Source: Paenarthrobacter sp. GOM3 (GTDB lineage: Bacteria; Actinomycetota; Actinomycetes; Actinomycetales; Micrococcaceae). Taken from it: 64,000 bases of DNA. The DNA lies in contig NZ_CP136562.1 of NCBI RefSeq assembly GCF_018215265.2, positions 2,046,001-2,110,000 on the forward strand, read 5' to 3'. Every line of letters begins with the position of its first letter. Position 1 is the stretch's first letter. Under the pieces are notes generated by a model that did not search any database, had not been told where the DNA came from, and saw only the letters and a list, made by a program, of their open reading frames with translations. A program made the position numbers and the translations under genes. Positions 44,029 through 52,714 of the stretch are shown here, piece by piece.

Positions 44029-45702
44029 TTACTTGCGCGGTTCGAGCGTTGTCAGCACCAGGACGGTGGTGGGTGCGCGGACCGAAAGGGTCGCGTACGG
44101 GTTGTCCTGCGTGGGCCACCCGGTGAAGCGGGTGTCGTTGAAGGCGCCCCATTCCGGGCCGGAGAACAGCGGCACCAGCGGCGCGACGTCGTTGTACTCT
44201 TCCTGGAGTTGGTTGGCGAGGTCCTTCTGCTTGGACTCGTCAGCCTCGGCAGCGAACTTCGCCAGCAGCGCGTCTGCCTTGGGGTCGCCGAAGCGGTGGT
44301 AGTTGTCGAACGTCTTCGTCCCTACCGGCTTGACCGTTGCGGTGCCCATGGAGGTGTTGAAGTACTTGTAAGGGCTGGGGTCGTTGGCGGACCAGACGAT
44401 GCCCGAATCGAAATCGCCCGTCTCGTATCCGGCCACCACAGCGGCCCAGTCGGGGGAGTCCACCTTCGCGGTGACCCCCACGTCGGCCAGGTTCTGGGAG
44501 ATCACGTTGGCAACCGAAAGCCAGTCCGATGATGTTGCACCCACCGAGATCTTGAACTCGAAAGGTTTACCGTCCTTGAGGGTGCGTTTGCCGTCAGCGC
44601 CCTTGGCGTAACCGGCCTTGTCCAGGAGCTCGTTGGCTTTCTGGATATCGTGGTTGGTCCATGTGCAGTTGTCCTTGACCGAGGAGTTCTTCCACTTCTC
44701 GTAGTTGCCGGACAGGCCGGTGCAGTCGGCGGGCTGGGCGTAGCCGCTCATGCCGATCTTGGTGACCTGGTCCCGGTCCACGGCCATGCTCAGTGCCTTG
44801 CGGACATCGACGTCGTTGAAGGGAGCCTTGGCGGTGTTCAGCTGCCAATTGATCATGGACCCGGTGGCCGGGAACCAGTACTGGCGGTGGTCCTTGTCTT
44901 TGGAGACAAAGGTCTTCTCGATGTTGGGGATGTACTGCGGAGCCCAGTCGACGTCGCCGTTCGCTGCGGCGAGATTCGCGCCGTCGTTCCCTGCAAAGGC
45001 GAGCATCTTGATGCCGGCGATCTTCTGCTTCTCCGGCTGCCAGTAGTTCGGGTTCTTCTTCAGGACGAAGGATTGGGCCTGGAAGCTGTCCACTTCGGTG
45101 TAGGGGCCGGTGCCGACGGGCTTGGCGTTGGCGTCCTTTTCCGGGTCCGCGAGGGCTGACCAGATGTGCTTGGGCAAGATGCTGAGCTGTCCGACATCGT
45201 AGAGAGCCGGTGACCAGGGCTTGTTGAAGTTGAACGTGACCTTATTGCCGTCGGCGGTCACGTTGTCCAGGTACTCGTAGCCGCCCTTGAGCTTCTTTTG
45301 CAGCTCGAACGTGTACGCGACGTCGTCGGCGACCAGCGGCTGCCCGTCGGACCATTTCACTCCGTCACGCAGGGTGAAGGTGATCGATTTGCCGTCCTCT
45401 GCGGCCTTCCATTCGGTGGCGAGCCACGGAACCGTATCTCCCTTTGCGGGGTTGAAGATCAGGAGAGACTCGTAAATGGACTGCTGGACCATCGGGTTGA
45501 CGGTGGGCGCAAAGGGATTGAAGTTCTGGACGAACGTTCCCATGTCCTCGCGGGGGATGGTGAGGAACGCGCTGGCGTTGGCGGCGGCGTCTGTGCCGCT
45601 GGTCTTGTTGACCGTTGCCGCGCAACCGGTCAGCAGCATCGCGCCAACTGCCAAGCCGGCCGCTGTGACGCGGGCAGCCCTCAGGAATCGGGGTTGTGTC
45701 AT
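44029..45702 (-). CDS. Family-5 binding lipoprotein of the fructan importer
   Basis: Extracytoplasmic receptor of 557 residues. The ATG at 45702 begins MTQPRFLRAARVTAAGLAV and leads to lipobox MLLTGC; a start at 45735 would put a poor acidic extension before the signal. Family marks: ATEWKAAEDGKSITFTLRDG, VKWSDGQPLVADDV, RKALSMAVDRDQVTKIG. SBP family 5 is best known for peptides, yet every other gene of this operon handles fructose polymers, so this member likely binds an oligosaccharide. The receptor gene follows the LacI regulator by 81 bases. Confidence 0.92.
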   Translation of the reverse strand: MTQPRFLRAARVTAAGLAVGAMLLTGCAATVNKTSGTDAAANASAFLTIPREDMGTFVQNFNPFAPTVNPMVQQSIYESLLIFNPAKGDTVPWLATEWKAAEDGKSITFTLRDGVKWSDGQPLVADDVAYTFELQKKLKGGYEYLDNVTADGNKVTFNFNKPWSPALYDVGQLSILPKHIWSALADPEKDANAKPVGTGPYTEVDSFQAQSFVLKKNPNYWQPEKQKIAGIKMLAFAGNDGANLAAANGDVDWAPQYIPNIEKTFVSKDKDHRQYWFPATGSMINWQLNTAKAPFNDVDVRKALSMAVDRDQVTKIGMSGYAQPADCTGLSGNYEKWKNSSVKDNCTWTNHDIQKANELLDKAGYAKGADGKRTLKDGKPFEFKISVGATSSDWLSVANVISQNLADVGVTAKVDSPDWAAVVAGYETGDFDSGIVWSANDPSPYKYFNTSMGTATVKPVGTKTFDNYHRFGDPKADALLAKFAAEADESKQKDLANQLQEEYNDVAPLVPLFSGPEWGAFNDTRFTGWPTQDNPYATLSVRAPTTVLVLTTLEPRK

Positions 45703-45783
45703 GATGGTTATCTCTTTCCTATCTTCATCGTCCAAGGTGAAGCGGTGGGTAAGGGGTTTGCTCTTCGGGTAATGATTTAGCGG

Positions 45784-46857
45784 TCAGACCGAAGAGCGTT
45801 CTAGCAGCGGACAGTCGACCAATTGCTGGTCGGCAAGGATCGGCTGTCCTGCTGTTAGAGCGGCGAGTGTCTGGACTCCCAGAGCACCCATTTTTTCAAA
45901 GGGCAACGCAACCGTGGTCAGTTTGGGCCTGAGGTAGGCCGCAATCAGTTCCTGGTTGTCGAAGCCGATCACGGCGATGTCTGCGGGGATGGTCAGTCCC
46001 CGCTCCTTGATGGCGTCATAGGCGCCCATCGCCATGCGGTCATTGAGGCAAAACAGTGCCGTTGGCCTGCCTGCGCCGGCCGGATAGTGGTCCAGTATCC
46101 GGCAGGCAGCCTCGTAGCCGCCGTCTGCTGTGGCGTTTCCGGAAACTATCAGCTGGGGATCAAGTGTCAGCCCGGAGGCTTCCATTGCGTCCCGGGCACC
46201 CTCCAGCCGCCCAACTGCGGCGGGTATGTTCGGGTCCAGGTTGATGATTCCGATCCGGCTGTGGCCGGCCCGGAGCAAACGTTCGACGGCGATCCTGCCG
46301 CCTGCGCGCTCGTCCGGGACTATTGAAGGTAACTTCCCGTCAGCATCGAAGCAGTTGATGAGGACGGTTGGTACCTCGTTGGCGCTGGCCGGGACGTGGA
46401 CTGCGCGGTGGAAGGTGGCCGCGTACAGGAGTCCTTCAACACGCTGTTCCAGCAGCTTCTCCGTGGCGGCATCCTCCAGGCCTTCGTTGGGTCCCACTGC
46501 ATCGGCCTGGTCGGAGGGCGCGATGAGCAGGAACTTACGGTCAAGCCACGCTTGGTCCTGGGCCCCTTTGATGATGTCGACGGCGAACGGTGCCGTTACG
46601 ATCTCGGTGACAATGCCGTACCAGTCACTGCGCTGGGATGCCAGGGCCCGGGCTCCGGCGTTGGGCCGGTACCCCAGTTCCTGGACGGCCTGGTTGATGC
46701 GCGCCCTGGTCTCTTCGGAGATGCTCGCATTTTCACGGTTGCTGAGAACAAAGGAAACCGCTGTGCGGGAGACGCCGGCGTGTTTGGCGACGTCATTCAT
46801 GGTGACTCCCCGTTGCCGCACGGGCACCGCGGGCAGGGGAGGAGTGCTTTTCGCCAT
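45784..46857 (-). CDS. LacI-family regulator of the fructan operon
   Basis: Repressor of 357 residues. Helix-turn-helix TMNDVAKHAGVSRTAVSFVL, hinge helix RPNAGARALASQRSD, then a sugar-binding-type effector domain (VIGFDNQELIAAYLRPKLTT). First gene of the nine-gene operon. Two palindromic elements centred 31 bp apart lie 84-128 bases upstream, so it probably represses itself and the whole operon until a fructose-derived effector binds. Confidence 0.94.
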   Translation of the reverse strand: MAKSTPPLPAVPVRQRGVTMNDVAKHAGVSRTAVSFVLSNRENASISEETRARINQAVQELGYRPNAGARALASQRSDWYGIVTEIVTAPFAVDIIKGAQDQAWLDRKFLLIAPSDQADAVGPNEGLEDAATEKLLEQRVEGLLYAATFHRAVHVPASANEVPTVLINCFDADGKLPSIVPDERAGGRIAVERLLRAGHSRIGIINLDPNIPAAVGRLEGARDAMEASGLTLDPQLIVSGNATADGGYEAACRILDHYPAGAGRPTALFCLNDRMAMGAYDAIKERGLTIPADIAVIGFDNQELIAAYLRPKLTTVALPFEKMGALGVQTLAALTAGQPILADQQLVDCPLLERSSV

Positions 46858-46940
46858 TGAACGCTCCGGGTCTTCTTCGACACTGGGCTAGCCAGAATTT
46901 ATGGGATCTTTCTGCTTCCTGTGCCGCGCCATCCTTGTGG

Positions 46941-46954
46941 GTAACGCGCGTTAC
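46941..46954. promoter_or_regulatory. LacI operator, perfect palindrome
   Basis: GTAACGCGCGTTAC, a perfect 14-bp palindrome with a central CG, upstream of the LacI gene. The near-identical second element is 31 bp away, about three helical turns, so both face the same side of the helix. Confidence 0.8.
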
Positions 46955-46971
46955 TGGAATATGTGACTCAG

Positions 46972-46985
46972 GTTACGCGCGTTAC
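46972..46985. promoter_or_regulatory. LacI operator, second copy
   Basis: GTTACGCGCGTTAC matches the first element at 13 of 14 positions and is palindromic but for one pair. It lies on the side near the truncated aldo/keto reductase, so it may once have governed that gene too. Confidence 0.75.
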
Positions 46986-47039
46986 TCTCAGTCTGTCAAC
47001 ACCCCCTTCTGGCCGCGTCCTCAGTGAGATCTTGCGATA

Positions 47040-47874
47040 CGGGGGACACCAAAGCCGAAGCGATGCTCGGCGAAGCTCTGAAAGGGGTCCGCCGCGAAGG
47101 TTTGGAAGTCAGGACCAAAGTGTTCTTTCCTACGGGTCCCGGTAAGAACGACCGCGCCTTGTCCCGTAAGCGCGTCATGGAATCCATCGACGGCTCTCTC
47201 CGGCGCCTGCAAATGGACTACGTCGATGTCTACCAGGCCCATCGCTACGACTACGAGACGCCGTTGGAAGAAACCATGGGCGCCTTCGCCGACATCGTCC
47301 GTGCGGGCAAAGGCCACTACATCGGTGTCTCGGAATGGACCGTGGAAGAGATCCGCGCTGGCGCCGCACTGGCAGCTGACCTTGGTTTTCAACTCGTCTC
47401 CAACCAACCGCAATACAACATGCTCTGGCGGGTCATCGAACCCGAAGTCGTTCCGGCTTGTGAAGACCTCGGCATCACCCAAGTGTGTTGGTCACCGCTG
47501 GCTCAGGGCGTACTCACCGGAAAGTACGGAGCCTCGGGCGGTCCCGTCGGCAGCCGGTTCAGCGACGAGGACGGAACCTCAAGACTGAGCACAAATTCAT
47601 GCGGCCCTCGGTCCTGGAGCGCGTCGAGAAGCTCAAGCCGATCGCCGCCGAATTGGGCGTACCCCTGGCAACGATGGCAGTGGCCTGGGTGCTTGCCAAC
47701 CGCAACGTTTCCGCGGCCATTGTCGGAGCCAGCAGACCCGAACAACTCGAAGACACAATCCGGGCCGCCGACGTGGTGCTCGACAACGACACACTGCAAC
47801 GGATCGACGTGGTCCTCGGCAGTGCTATCGAACGTGACCCCGCTAAGGTTGAGTCCTTCCTCCAGCGGGTTTGA
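47040..47874 (+). pseudogene. Aldo/keto reductase, 5'-truncated and frameshifted
   Basis: Resembles the voltage-gated K-channel beta-subunit type. Text begins inside the protein at DTKAEAMLGEALKGVRREGL; the first 55-60 residues with strand 1 and its motifs are missing. It runs in one frame to about GSRFSDEDGT (47575), then the homology moves to another frame as LKTEHKFMRPSVLERVEKLK and ends normally with ASRPEQLEDTIRAADVVL. So the gene has lost its start and has an indel. The missing 5' end abuts the operator region of the fructan regulator, suggesting a deletion brought them together. Confidence 0.8.
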
Positions 47875-47933
47875 GTCGATGTACCGGTGCTCCCTGGTGT
47901 CTCCTCGCAGGGTCTCTACGCCTTCCTTGCCTG

Positions 47934-49931
47934 TCATTTGGAGAACGTGAGATCGTCCTTACGCCCGTCGCTGATGTGAACGGTGGCAGGGGTAGGCGTG
48001 TCGAGCACCTTGGATGAACGTTGCTCTGACTTCTTGTTCGGCAGCAGGGGTGCAAAGAAGGCGCCCAGTTCCGCCGTTGCCGTGAGAGGCAGGACGTTTG
48101 CCACGTACTGGTCGGGGCGGACTACCACTACGACGCCGCCGCGGTCCACGCCCCGCAGGTCGAAGATGTCCGAGGCGGGATCCGTGGCGAAGACCTTCTC
48201 GAAATCCGTGAGCTGGAAAGGGCCGACGTGGGGTTTGAACACTGCGGGGACGGCGTTGATATCCACGCTCGTGTGGTCCTGCTGGTAGATCACCTTCAGA
48301 TCGAACCATGCGTCAATATCGGCACCTTCCGGAGTGGCCGCGAGTGGCGATTCGGGTGAATTGGCGATCCACTCGGCGAATTCTTCGGTCGGTGACGCGG
48401 TTCCCGTTTTTTGGTTTTGGGGTGTCGCGGGGTCGGCGAAGACATAGATCCGCCAGCGACCGTCCGCCGTTGCGTGATGCCCGAGGTGCATCGGGTTGCA
48501 GTCGCCCACCCGCACGACAGGCGCGGACTTGAAACGCTTGCCGATGGGGAAGCCTGTTGCGAGGTGCTGGTGTTCAGGGGCGGCTACCAACACTGAGGGA
48601 GCGTATTCGGTCATGAATCCGGCCGGGAACTCGGCGGTGCGGACGTAGAAGTCTTCGAGCTCCGAGGGGTCTTCGAACTCCTCGGGCTTTCGGGCCATGA
48701 GGGTTGACCATTCCTTGTCGAAGTCGATGAGGTTCTTTGCCACCACCTGCCGCTCTTCGGAGTAGGTGGACAGGAGGCTTTCGGGGCTCCGGCCTTCAAG
48801 GACGTGGCCGAGCTTCCAAGCCAGGTTGAAGCCGTCCTGCATGGAGACGTTCATTCCTTGGCCGGCTTTGGCGCTGTGCGTGTGGCAGGCGTCGCCGGTG
48901 ATGAACACCCTCGGGGTGCGCGTACCGCGCTCCTCCGGCAGAACGTCGTCGAACCTGTCCGTCAGCCGATGGCCCACTTCGTACACGCTGTGCCAGACGA
49001 CGTTCCTGACATCCAAGGTGTAGGGGTGGAGGATCTCGTTGGCCTTACGGATGATTTCATCGATGGACGTGCTGCGCACGGCACCCTTGTTGTTGGGATC
49101 CACTTCGCCAAGGTCCACGTACAAGCGGAACAGGTGCCCGCCTTCGCGGGGGATCAACAGGATGCTGCCGCCGGTTCCGGACTGGATGGCGCACTTGAGG
49201 CGAACATCCGGGAAGTCCGTGACTGCCAGTACATCCATGACGCCCCAGGCGTGATTGGCCTGGTCCCCGGCGAGGGTGCAGCCGATGGACGCGCGGACCT
49301 TGCTGCGTGCACCGTCTGCGCCGATAACGTATTTGGCTTTGACGATGCGTTCCTGCCCTTCGTGGGGGCCGGAGGTGTGGGCCAGGGTCACCGTGACGGG
49401 GTATTCGCCCTCCTCCGCGACGCTCAGGGAACGGAACTCAAAGCCATAGTCGGGGGACATCCGTGTGGGCGAATTGGCCATGAATTCGGCGAAGTAGTCC
49501 AGTACGCGGGCCTGGTTTACTACGAGGTGGGGGAACTCGCTGATGCCGGCAGGGTCATCCGGGGTACGGGCAATGCGAATGATGCGCGAGGGGTCCGTGG
49601 GGTCGGGCTTCCAGAATGCCGTTTCGGTGATCCGATACGCCTCGGCGATGATCCGCTCGGCGAATCCGAAGGCCTGGAACGTCTCTACTGTGCGGGTCTG
49701 AATGCCGTCGGCCTGGCCAATGGCGAGCCTCCCGGGGCGGCGCTCCACGATGCGCGTGGTGACACCTGGGAATTGGGATAGTTGCGCGGCGGCCAGCATA
49801 CCTGCGGGACCGGTGCCGACGATCAGCACGTCTACCTCGTTCGGAAGCTCAACTGGCCGGTTGATGCCGACTCCTGCTGCCGGTTGGATCCGGGGGTCCC
49901 CGGACACATAACCGTGATGGTGAAACTGCAT
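47934..49931 (-). CDS. mobA: FAD aromatic hydroxylase, 3-hydroxybenzoate 4-monooxygenase type
   Basis: Flavoprotein monooxygenase of 665 residues. ATG at 49931 has GAGGAA before it. Marks: VDVLIVGTGPAGMLAAAQL (FAD ADP loop), YVIGADGARSKVRASIGC (DG motif), FITGDACHTHSAKAGQGMN (FAD ribityl motif), and the thioredoxin-like C-terminal domain with DRGGVVVVVRPDQYVANVLP found in phenol 2-monooxygenase and MobA. The length and MQFHHHGYVSGDPR start favour MobA, giving protocatechuate from 3-hydroxybenzoate. No protocatechuate ring-cleavage genes are in the window. Next to a MarR regulator and a decarboxylase. Confidence 0.82.
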   Translation of the reverse strand: MQFHHHGYVSGDPRIQPAAGVGINRPVELPNEVDVLIVGTGPAGMLAAAQLSQFPGVTTRIVERRPGRLAIGQADGIQTRTVETFQAFGFAERIIAEAYRITETAFWKPDPTDPSRIIRIARTPDDPAGISEFPHLVVNQARVLDYFAEFMANSPTRMSPDYGFEFRSLSVAEEGEYPVTVTLAHTSGPHEGQERIVKAKYVIGADGARSKVRASIGCTLAGDQANHAWGVMDVLAVTDFPDVRLKCAIQSGTGGSILLIPREGGHLFRLYVDLGEVDPNNKGAVRSTSIDEIIRKANEILHPYTLDVRNVVWHSVYEVGHRLTDRFDDVLPEERGTRTPRVFITGDACHTHSAKAGQGMNVSMQDGFNLAWKLGHVLEGRSPESLLSTYSEERQVVAKNLIDFDKEWSTLMARKPEEFEDPSELEDFYVRTAEFPAGFMTEYAPSVLVAAPEHQHLATGFPIGKRFKSAPVVRVGDCNPMHLGHHATADGRWRIYVFADPATPQNQKTGTASPTEEFAEWIANSPESPLAATPEGADIDAWFDLKVIYQQDHTSVDINAVPAVFKPHVGPFQLTDFEKVFATDPASDIFDLRGVDRGGVVVVVRPDQYVANVLPLTATAELGAFFAPLLPNKKSEQRSSKVLDTPTPATVHISDGRKDDLTFSK

Positions 49932-50020
49932 GGGAAATTCCTCACTTCGTTGTAAGTCTGTTAGCGTCGAATCCGGATTCAAGGCACTGCGCCGGCGACA
50001 ATGCCGCCCCTTTAGCTTGT

Positions 50021-51385
50021 CTATGCGGGCTGTTGCTCCATCGACGCAATGAGGCGGTGGCTGAATTCCTGGGCCAGTTGGAGGTGCTCGGGTTTCATGG
50101 CACAGGATCTCAGGACAGTGGTGTAGTCACTATCAACCACGACCCATGGATGGTTCCTCGCAAGCCACTGGCTGTCGACCCGATACAGTGCGAGGTGCCA
50201 GCCGTCCTGGGCCATAGCCGCGAACGCATCCTCTGTTGCCGCAGATATTTGACCGGTGGTAGGACGTCGAGGGAAGGTGCAAACGATGTCGAGTTCCGGT
50301 TCGACGACGAGCTCGGCACCGTCGGCGGCCCTTATGATGTCAGCTATTTGCAGCGCGGCCTTTCGGCCGTCGGCGATAATCGATCCCATTCCCTCGCGTG
50401 ACAATCCCAGGGCTTCAACTGTGGTCCAAAATGCGGCTGCGGATGCTCCCGCCCTGGAGCACTCCAGACTGATCTCACCAAGGTGAAGGTCAGAAGAAGT
50501 GAAGTAGGTGTAGGGGGAATCGTGCGAGTAGAGCCTGCCGACAGACGGGTCAGCGAAGAGTACGGATCCGCATCCGTACGGTTGAAGTCCGTGCTTATGT
50601 GGATCTACGACGATTGAATCTGCCCGGCGTATAGCCAGGAAGGGGTCAGGATCAACCAGTGGTTCGGGACCAGTGGCCAGGAGGGTGTGAAAACCTCCGT
50701 AAGCCGCATCGATATGTAGCCGGGCTCCGAACTCGGCTGCCAGGTCCGCGGCCTCATGGACCTGGTCCAGTGCACCAAGACCGGTCGTGCCCAAAGTCAC
50801 GACGACGGTCCCGACCCCGCCTCGCGCGAGCCTGGTCCTCAGATCCGCCATTGAGAGACGGCCGAGCTCGTCTTCAGGGATGGTTTCGTGCGGGGTTCCG
50901 AGCAGCCGGCACATGCGCTCGTGCGTGTAGTGGGCGTTGGTTCCGGACAGTATGACCTTGCCTGGATGCAATTCCCTGGCAACCCAGAGCGCCTCAAGGT
51001 TAGCGATGGTGCCGGAAGACGTCAGATGGCCCAGATGTTCTTCATAACCGAACATTGCCGCAAGTTTGGCCACGACTTCCTTTTCCAGGACCGCGGTCGC
51101 CGGGCCTCCGTCCATGGCGTGGTTGTTCGGATTGATCAGTGCTGTGATGGCCTGCGCAACCCAAGCCACAGGGTGCGGAGGTTTGAGGAGTTGGCCGATG
51201 TACTTTGCATCCCCGTACGGATACATGTTGGCCAGCCGTTCAACCAGGGAGGAAAGAGCAGCTGAGCCAGCTGAGTCAATTACTGGTCCTCCGCTCCACA
51301 GGGTGGAATGCGCCTCCAGGTCTTTGGCGCGTTGCCTTAGCTCGGCGATCACAGTGTCGTCCAACCGGACGTCTTGAGCCCTCAT
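50021..51385 (-). CDS. PLP-dependent group II decarboxylase
   Basis: Fold-type I PLP enzyme of 454 residues, family of glutamate/tyrosine/aromatic L-amino acid decarboxylases. The start ATG has AGGAG close before it. Marks: SSGTIANLEALWVARELHP (cofactor loop), LHIDAAYGGFH with the Asp contacting the pyridine nitrogen, and DSIVVDPHKHGLQPYGCGS with the Schiff-base Lys. Substrate cannot be stated. It lies 90 bases upstream of the mobA-like gene on the same strand and 18 bases after the MarR gene, so the three likely share a transcript. Confidence 0.88.
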   Translation of the reverse strand: MRAQDVRLDDTVIAELRQRAKDLEAHSTLWSGGPVIDSAGSAALSSLVERLANMYPYGDAKYIGQLLKPPHPVAWVAQAITALINPNNHAMDGGPATAVLEKEVVAKLAAMFGYEEHLGHLTSSGTIANLEALWVARELHPGKVILSGTNAHYTHERMCRLLGTPHETIPEDELGRLSMADLRTRLARGGVGTVVVTLGTTGLGALDQVHEAADLAAEFGARLHIDAAYGGFHTLLATGPEPLVDPDPFLAIRRADSIVVDPHKHGLQPYGCGSVLFADPSVGRLYSHDSPYTYFTSSDLHLGEISLECSRAGASAAAFWTTVEALGLSREGMGSIIADGRKAALQIADIIRAADGAELVVEPELDIVCTFPRRPTTGQISAATEDAFAAMAQDGWHLALYRVDSQWLARNHPWVVVDSDYTTVLRSCAMKPEHLQLAQEFSHRLIASMEQQPA

Positions 51386-51402
51386 AAATATCTCCTATGG
51401 TT

Positions 51403-51984
51403 CTAGCTGGTTCGGGCAGCCGGGTGGTGCAGCAACAGCTTGCGCAGCAGCTCGGCCAGGATCGACGCTTCGGTTTCGGTGAGCCCCGCGGCCCAGGCTT
51501 CCTCGCGCTGGTTGTTGATCTGGAAGAGATCGGCCAACATATGCTCGCCTTCGTCCGAAAGCTGCACCACGGTTTTGCGCTTGTCCTCTGGATCTGGTTC
51601 CCGGGTAACGAGCCCGTTCTTCTCCAATGTGTTGAGCAAGCTGGCTATGGAAGCCGTGGAAACGCTGGACAACCGGGCCAGCTCGTTGGGGTTGACTTGT
51701 CCCACGGACTTGATGGTGAACAGGAGGCGGTACCCGGCGAAGCTGATGCCCATGGGCCGGTGCACCGAGACTTCCATGTCCGTGGTCATCCTGTTTGCGG
51801 CTCGGATGAGGTTGAAACATAACGCCATGGCGGGTGAATTGACTTCCGGGTACAGCTCAATGGCGGCAGCACGGGCCAGTGATTCGTATTCAGAGGAGCC
51901 GATGCGCTTCGCCTTCTGGGCGCTGGCAGTCATTCGGAAGGGTTCCTCAGCAGTTGCAGATCCCTCTGCGTCTTCAGCGATCAC
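51403..51984 (-). CDS. MarR-family regulator
   Basis: Winged-helix repressor of 193 residues from a GTG start with GGAG before it. Marks: SFAGYRLLFTIKSVGQVNPN, ELARLSSVSTASIASLLNTL (recognition helix region), EKNGLVTREPDPEDKRKTVV (wing). The N-terminal extension is longer than usual. It heads a probable operon with the decarboxylase and the aromatic hydroxylase. Two inverted repeats of the type CTAGA-N2-TCTAG lie upstream and look like its own operators. Likely inducer: an aromatic acid. Confidence 0.92.
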   Translation of the reverse strand: MIAEDAEGSATAEEPFRMTASAQKAKRIGSSEYESLARAAAIELYPEVNSPAMALCFNLIRAANRMTTDMEVSVHRPMGISFAGYRLLFTIKSVGQVNPNELARLSSVSTASIASLLNTLEKNGLVTREPDPEDKRKTVVQLSDEGEHMLADLFQINNQREEAWAAGLTETEASILAELLRKLLLHHPAARTS

Positions 51985-52023
51985 GGTGTCTCCAATATCG
52001 ATCCGTAAGCGGTGGCCGTATTT

Positions 52024-52037
52024 GCTAGAAGTCTAGC
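52024..52037. promoter_or_regulatory. MarR operator candidate 1
   Basis: GCTAGA-AG-TCTAGC, six-base arms around a two-base spacer, 40 bases upstream of the MarR start. The same arms recur at 52132-52143. Confidence 0.65.
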
Positions 52038-52131
52038 TTAGTCTCTGCAAGGGCGCCACCTGGGCGATGTTTTTGGGTTGCACTCACTGCGCGCTGTGTC
52101 TAATTTGTGTCGATAGCGTCGGACAATAAGG

Positions 52132-52143
52132 CTAGATCTCTAG
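52132..52143. promoter_or_regulatory. MarR operator candidate 2
   Basis: CTAGA-TC-TCTAG, five-base arms with the same two-base spacer as the first site, 148 bases upstream of the MarR start. Shared arms and spacing argue against chance. Confidence 0.6.
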
Positions 52144-52714
52144 TTAATTGACGAGGAAGCATTGAGCAGCAGAGCCTCCTTGAATGACCGGTCAGACCCC
52201 ACGAAAGAGGGAGGTCGCCTGGAACGTGAATCATATCGGTTTTTCAGATGTGCTACTGCAGTTCTATGTGCTATGCAGATGCAGTATGGACAGGTGAGAA
52301 TGCAGCAGGAAAGGTCCATCGACCGACTCTTGGAACGCACTAAATAGCTTTGCCTCGTGGAGTGTAGAGCCAAGAGGGGAGTACATCGCCGAACAGCTCT
52401 GACTCGGCAACCCGGGCCGAACATTTTGAAAGGGAAAAGTATTTGGCTTCTACGGACGTCGTCTTCCTGAACCATGGCCTTCGAAGTCAGGTTCGCCAGA
52501 GGCCAGGCAGGCAACGGAGCGGCCCAAGACCCATGGACCGTTGAGGTCTGACCCAAGACCACCTTCCCGTAGGGGCACTTGGACGCGGTCATTCTCCGAG
52601 GTTCCTGTGATGGAATAACCAGGTGGCGCCGGATTGGTCCGCGCCGCTGGGCCGGGACGTCCTTGCGTGGGACGGGCACCACGGTCTACATTCCCGTTCC
52701 CGGAGAGGACACCC

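Larger units (their letters stand above)
51985..52714. other. Intergenic region between MarR and lysyltransferase genes
   Basis: About 730 bases, divergent promoters. The left 160 bases hold the two MarR-type inverted repeats. Further right nothing of a known family is seen; a 61-codon frame at 52162-52347 has no marks. GGAGAGG at 52702-52708 is the ribosome site of the next gene. Confidence 0.5.

Noticed and set aside
52162..52347. 61-codon frame before the lysyltransferase gene
   Set aside because: No ribosome site or recognised motif; lies in a region better explained as divergent promoter DNA.
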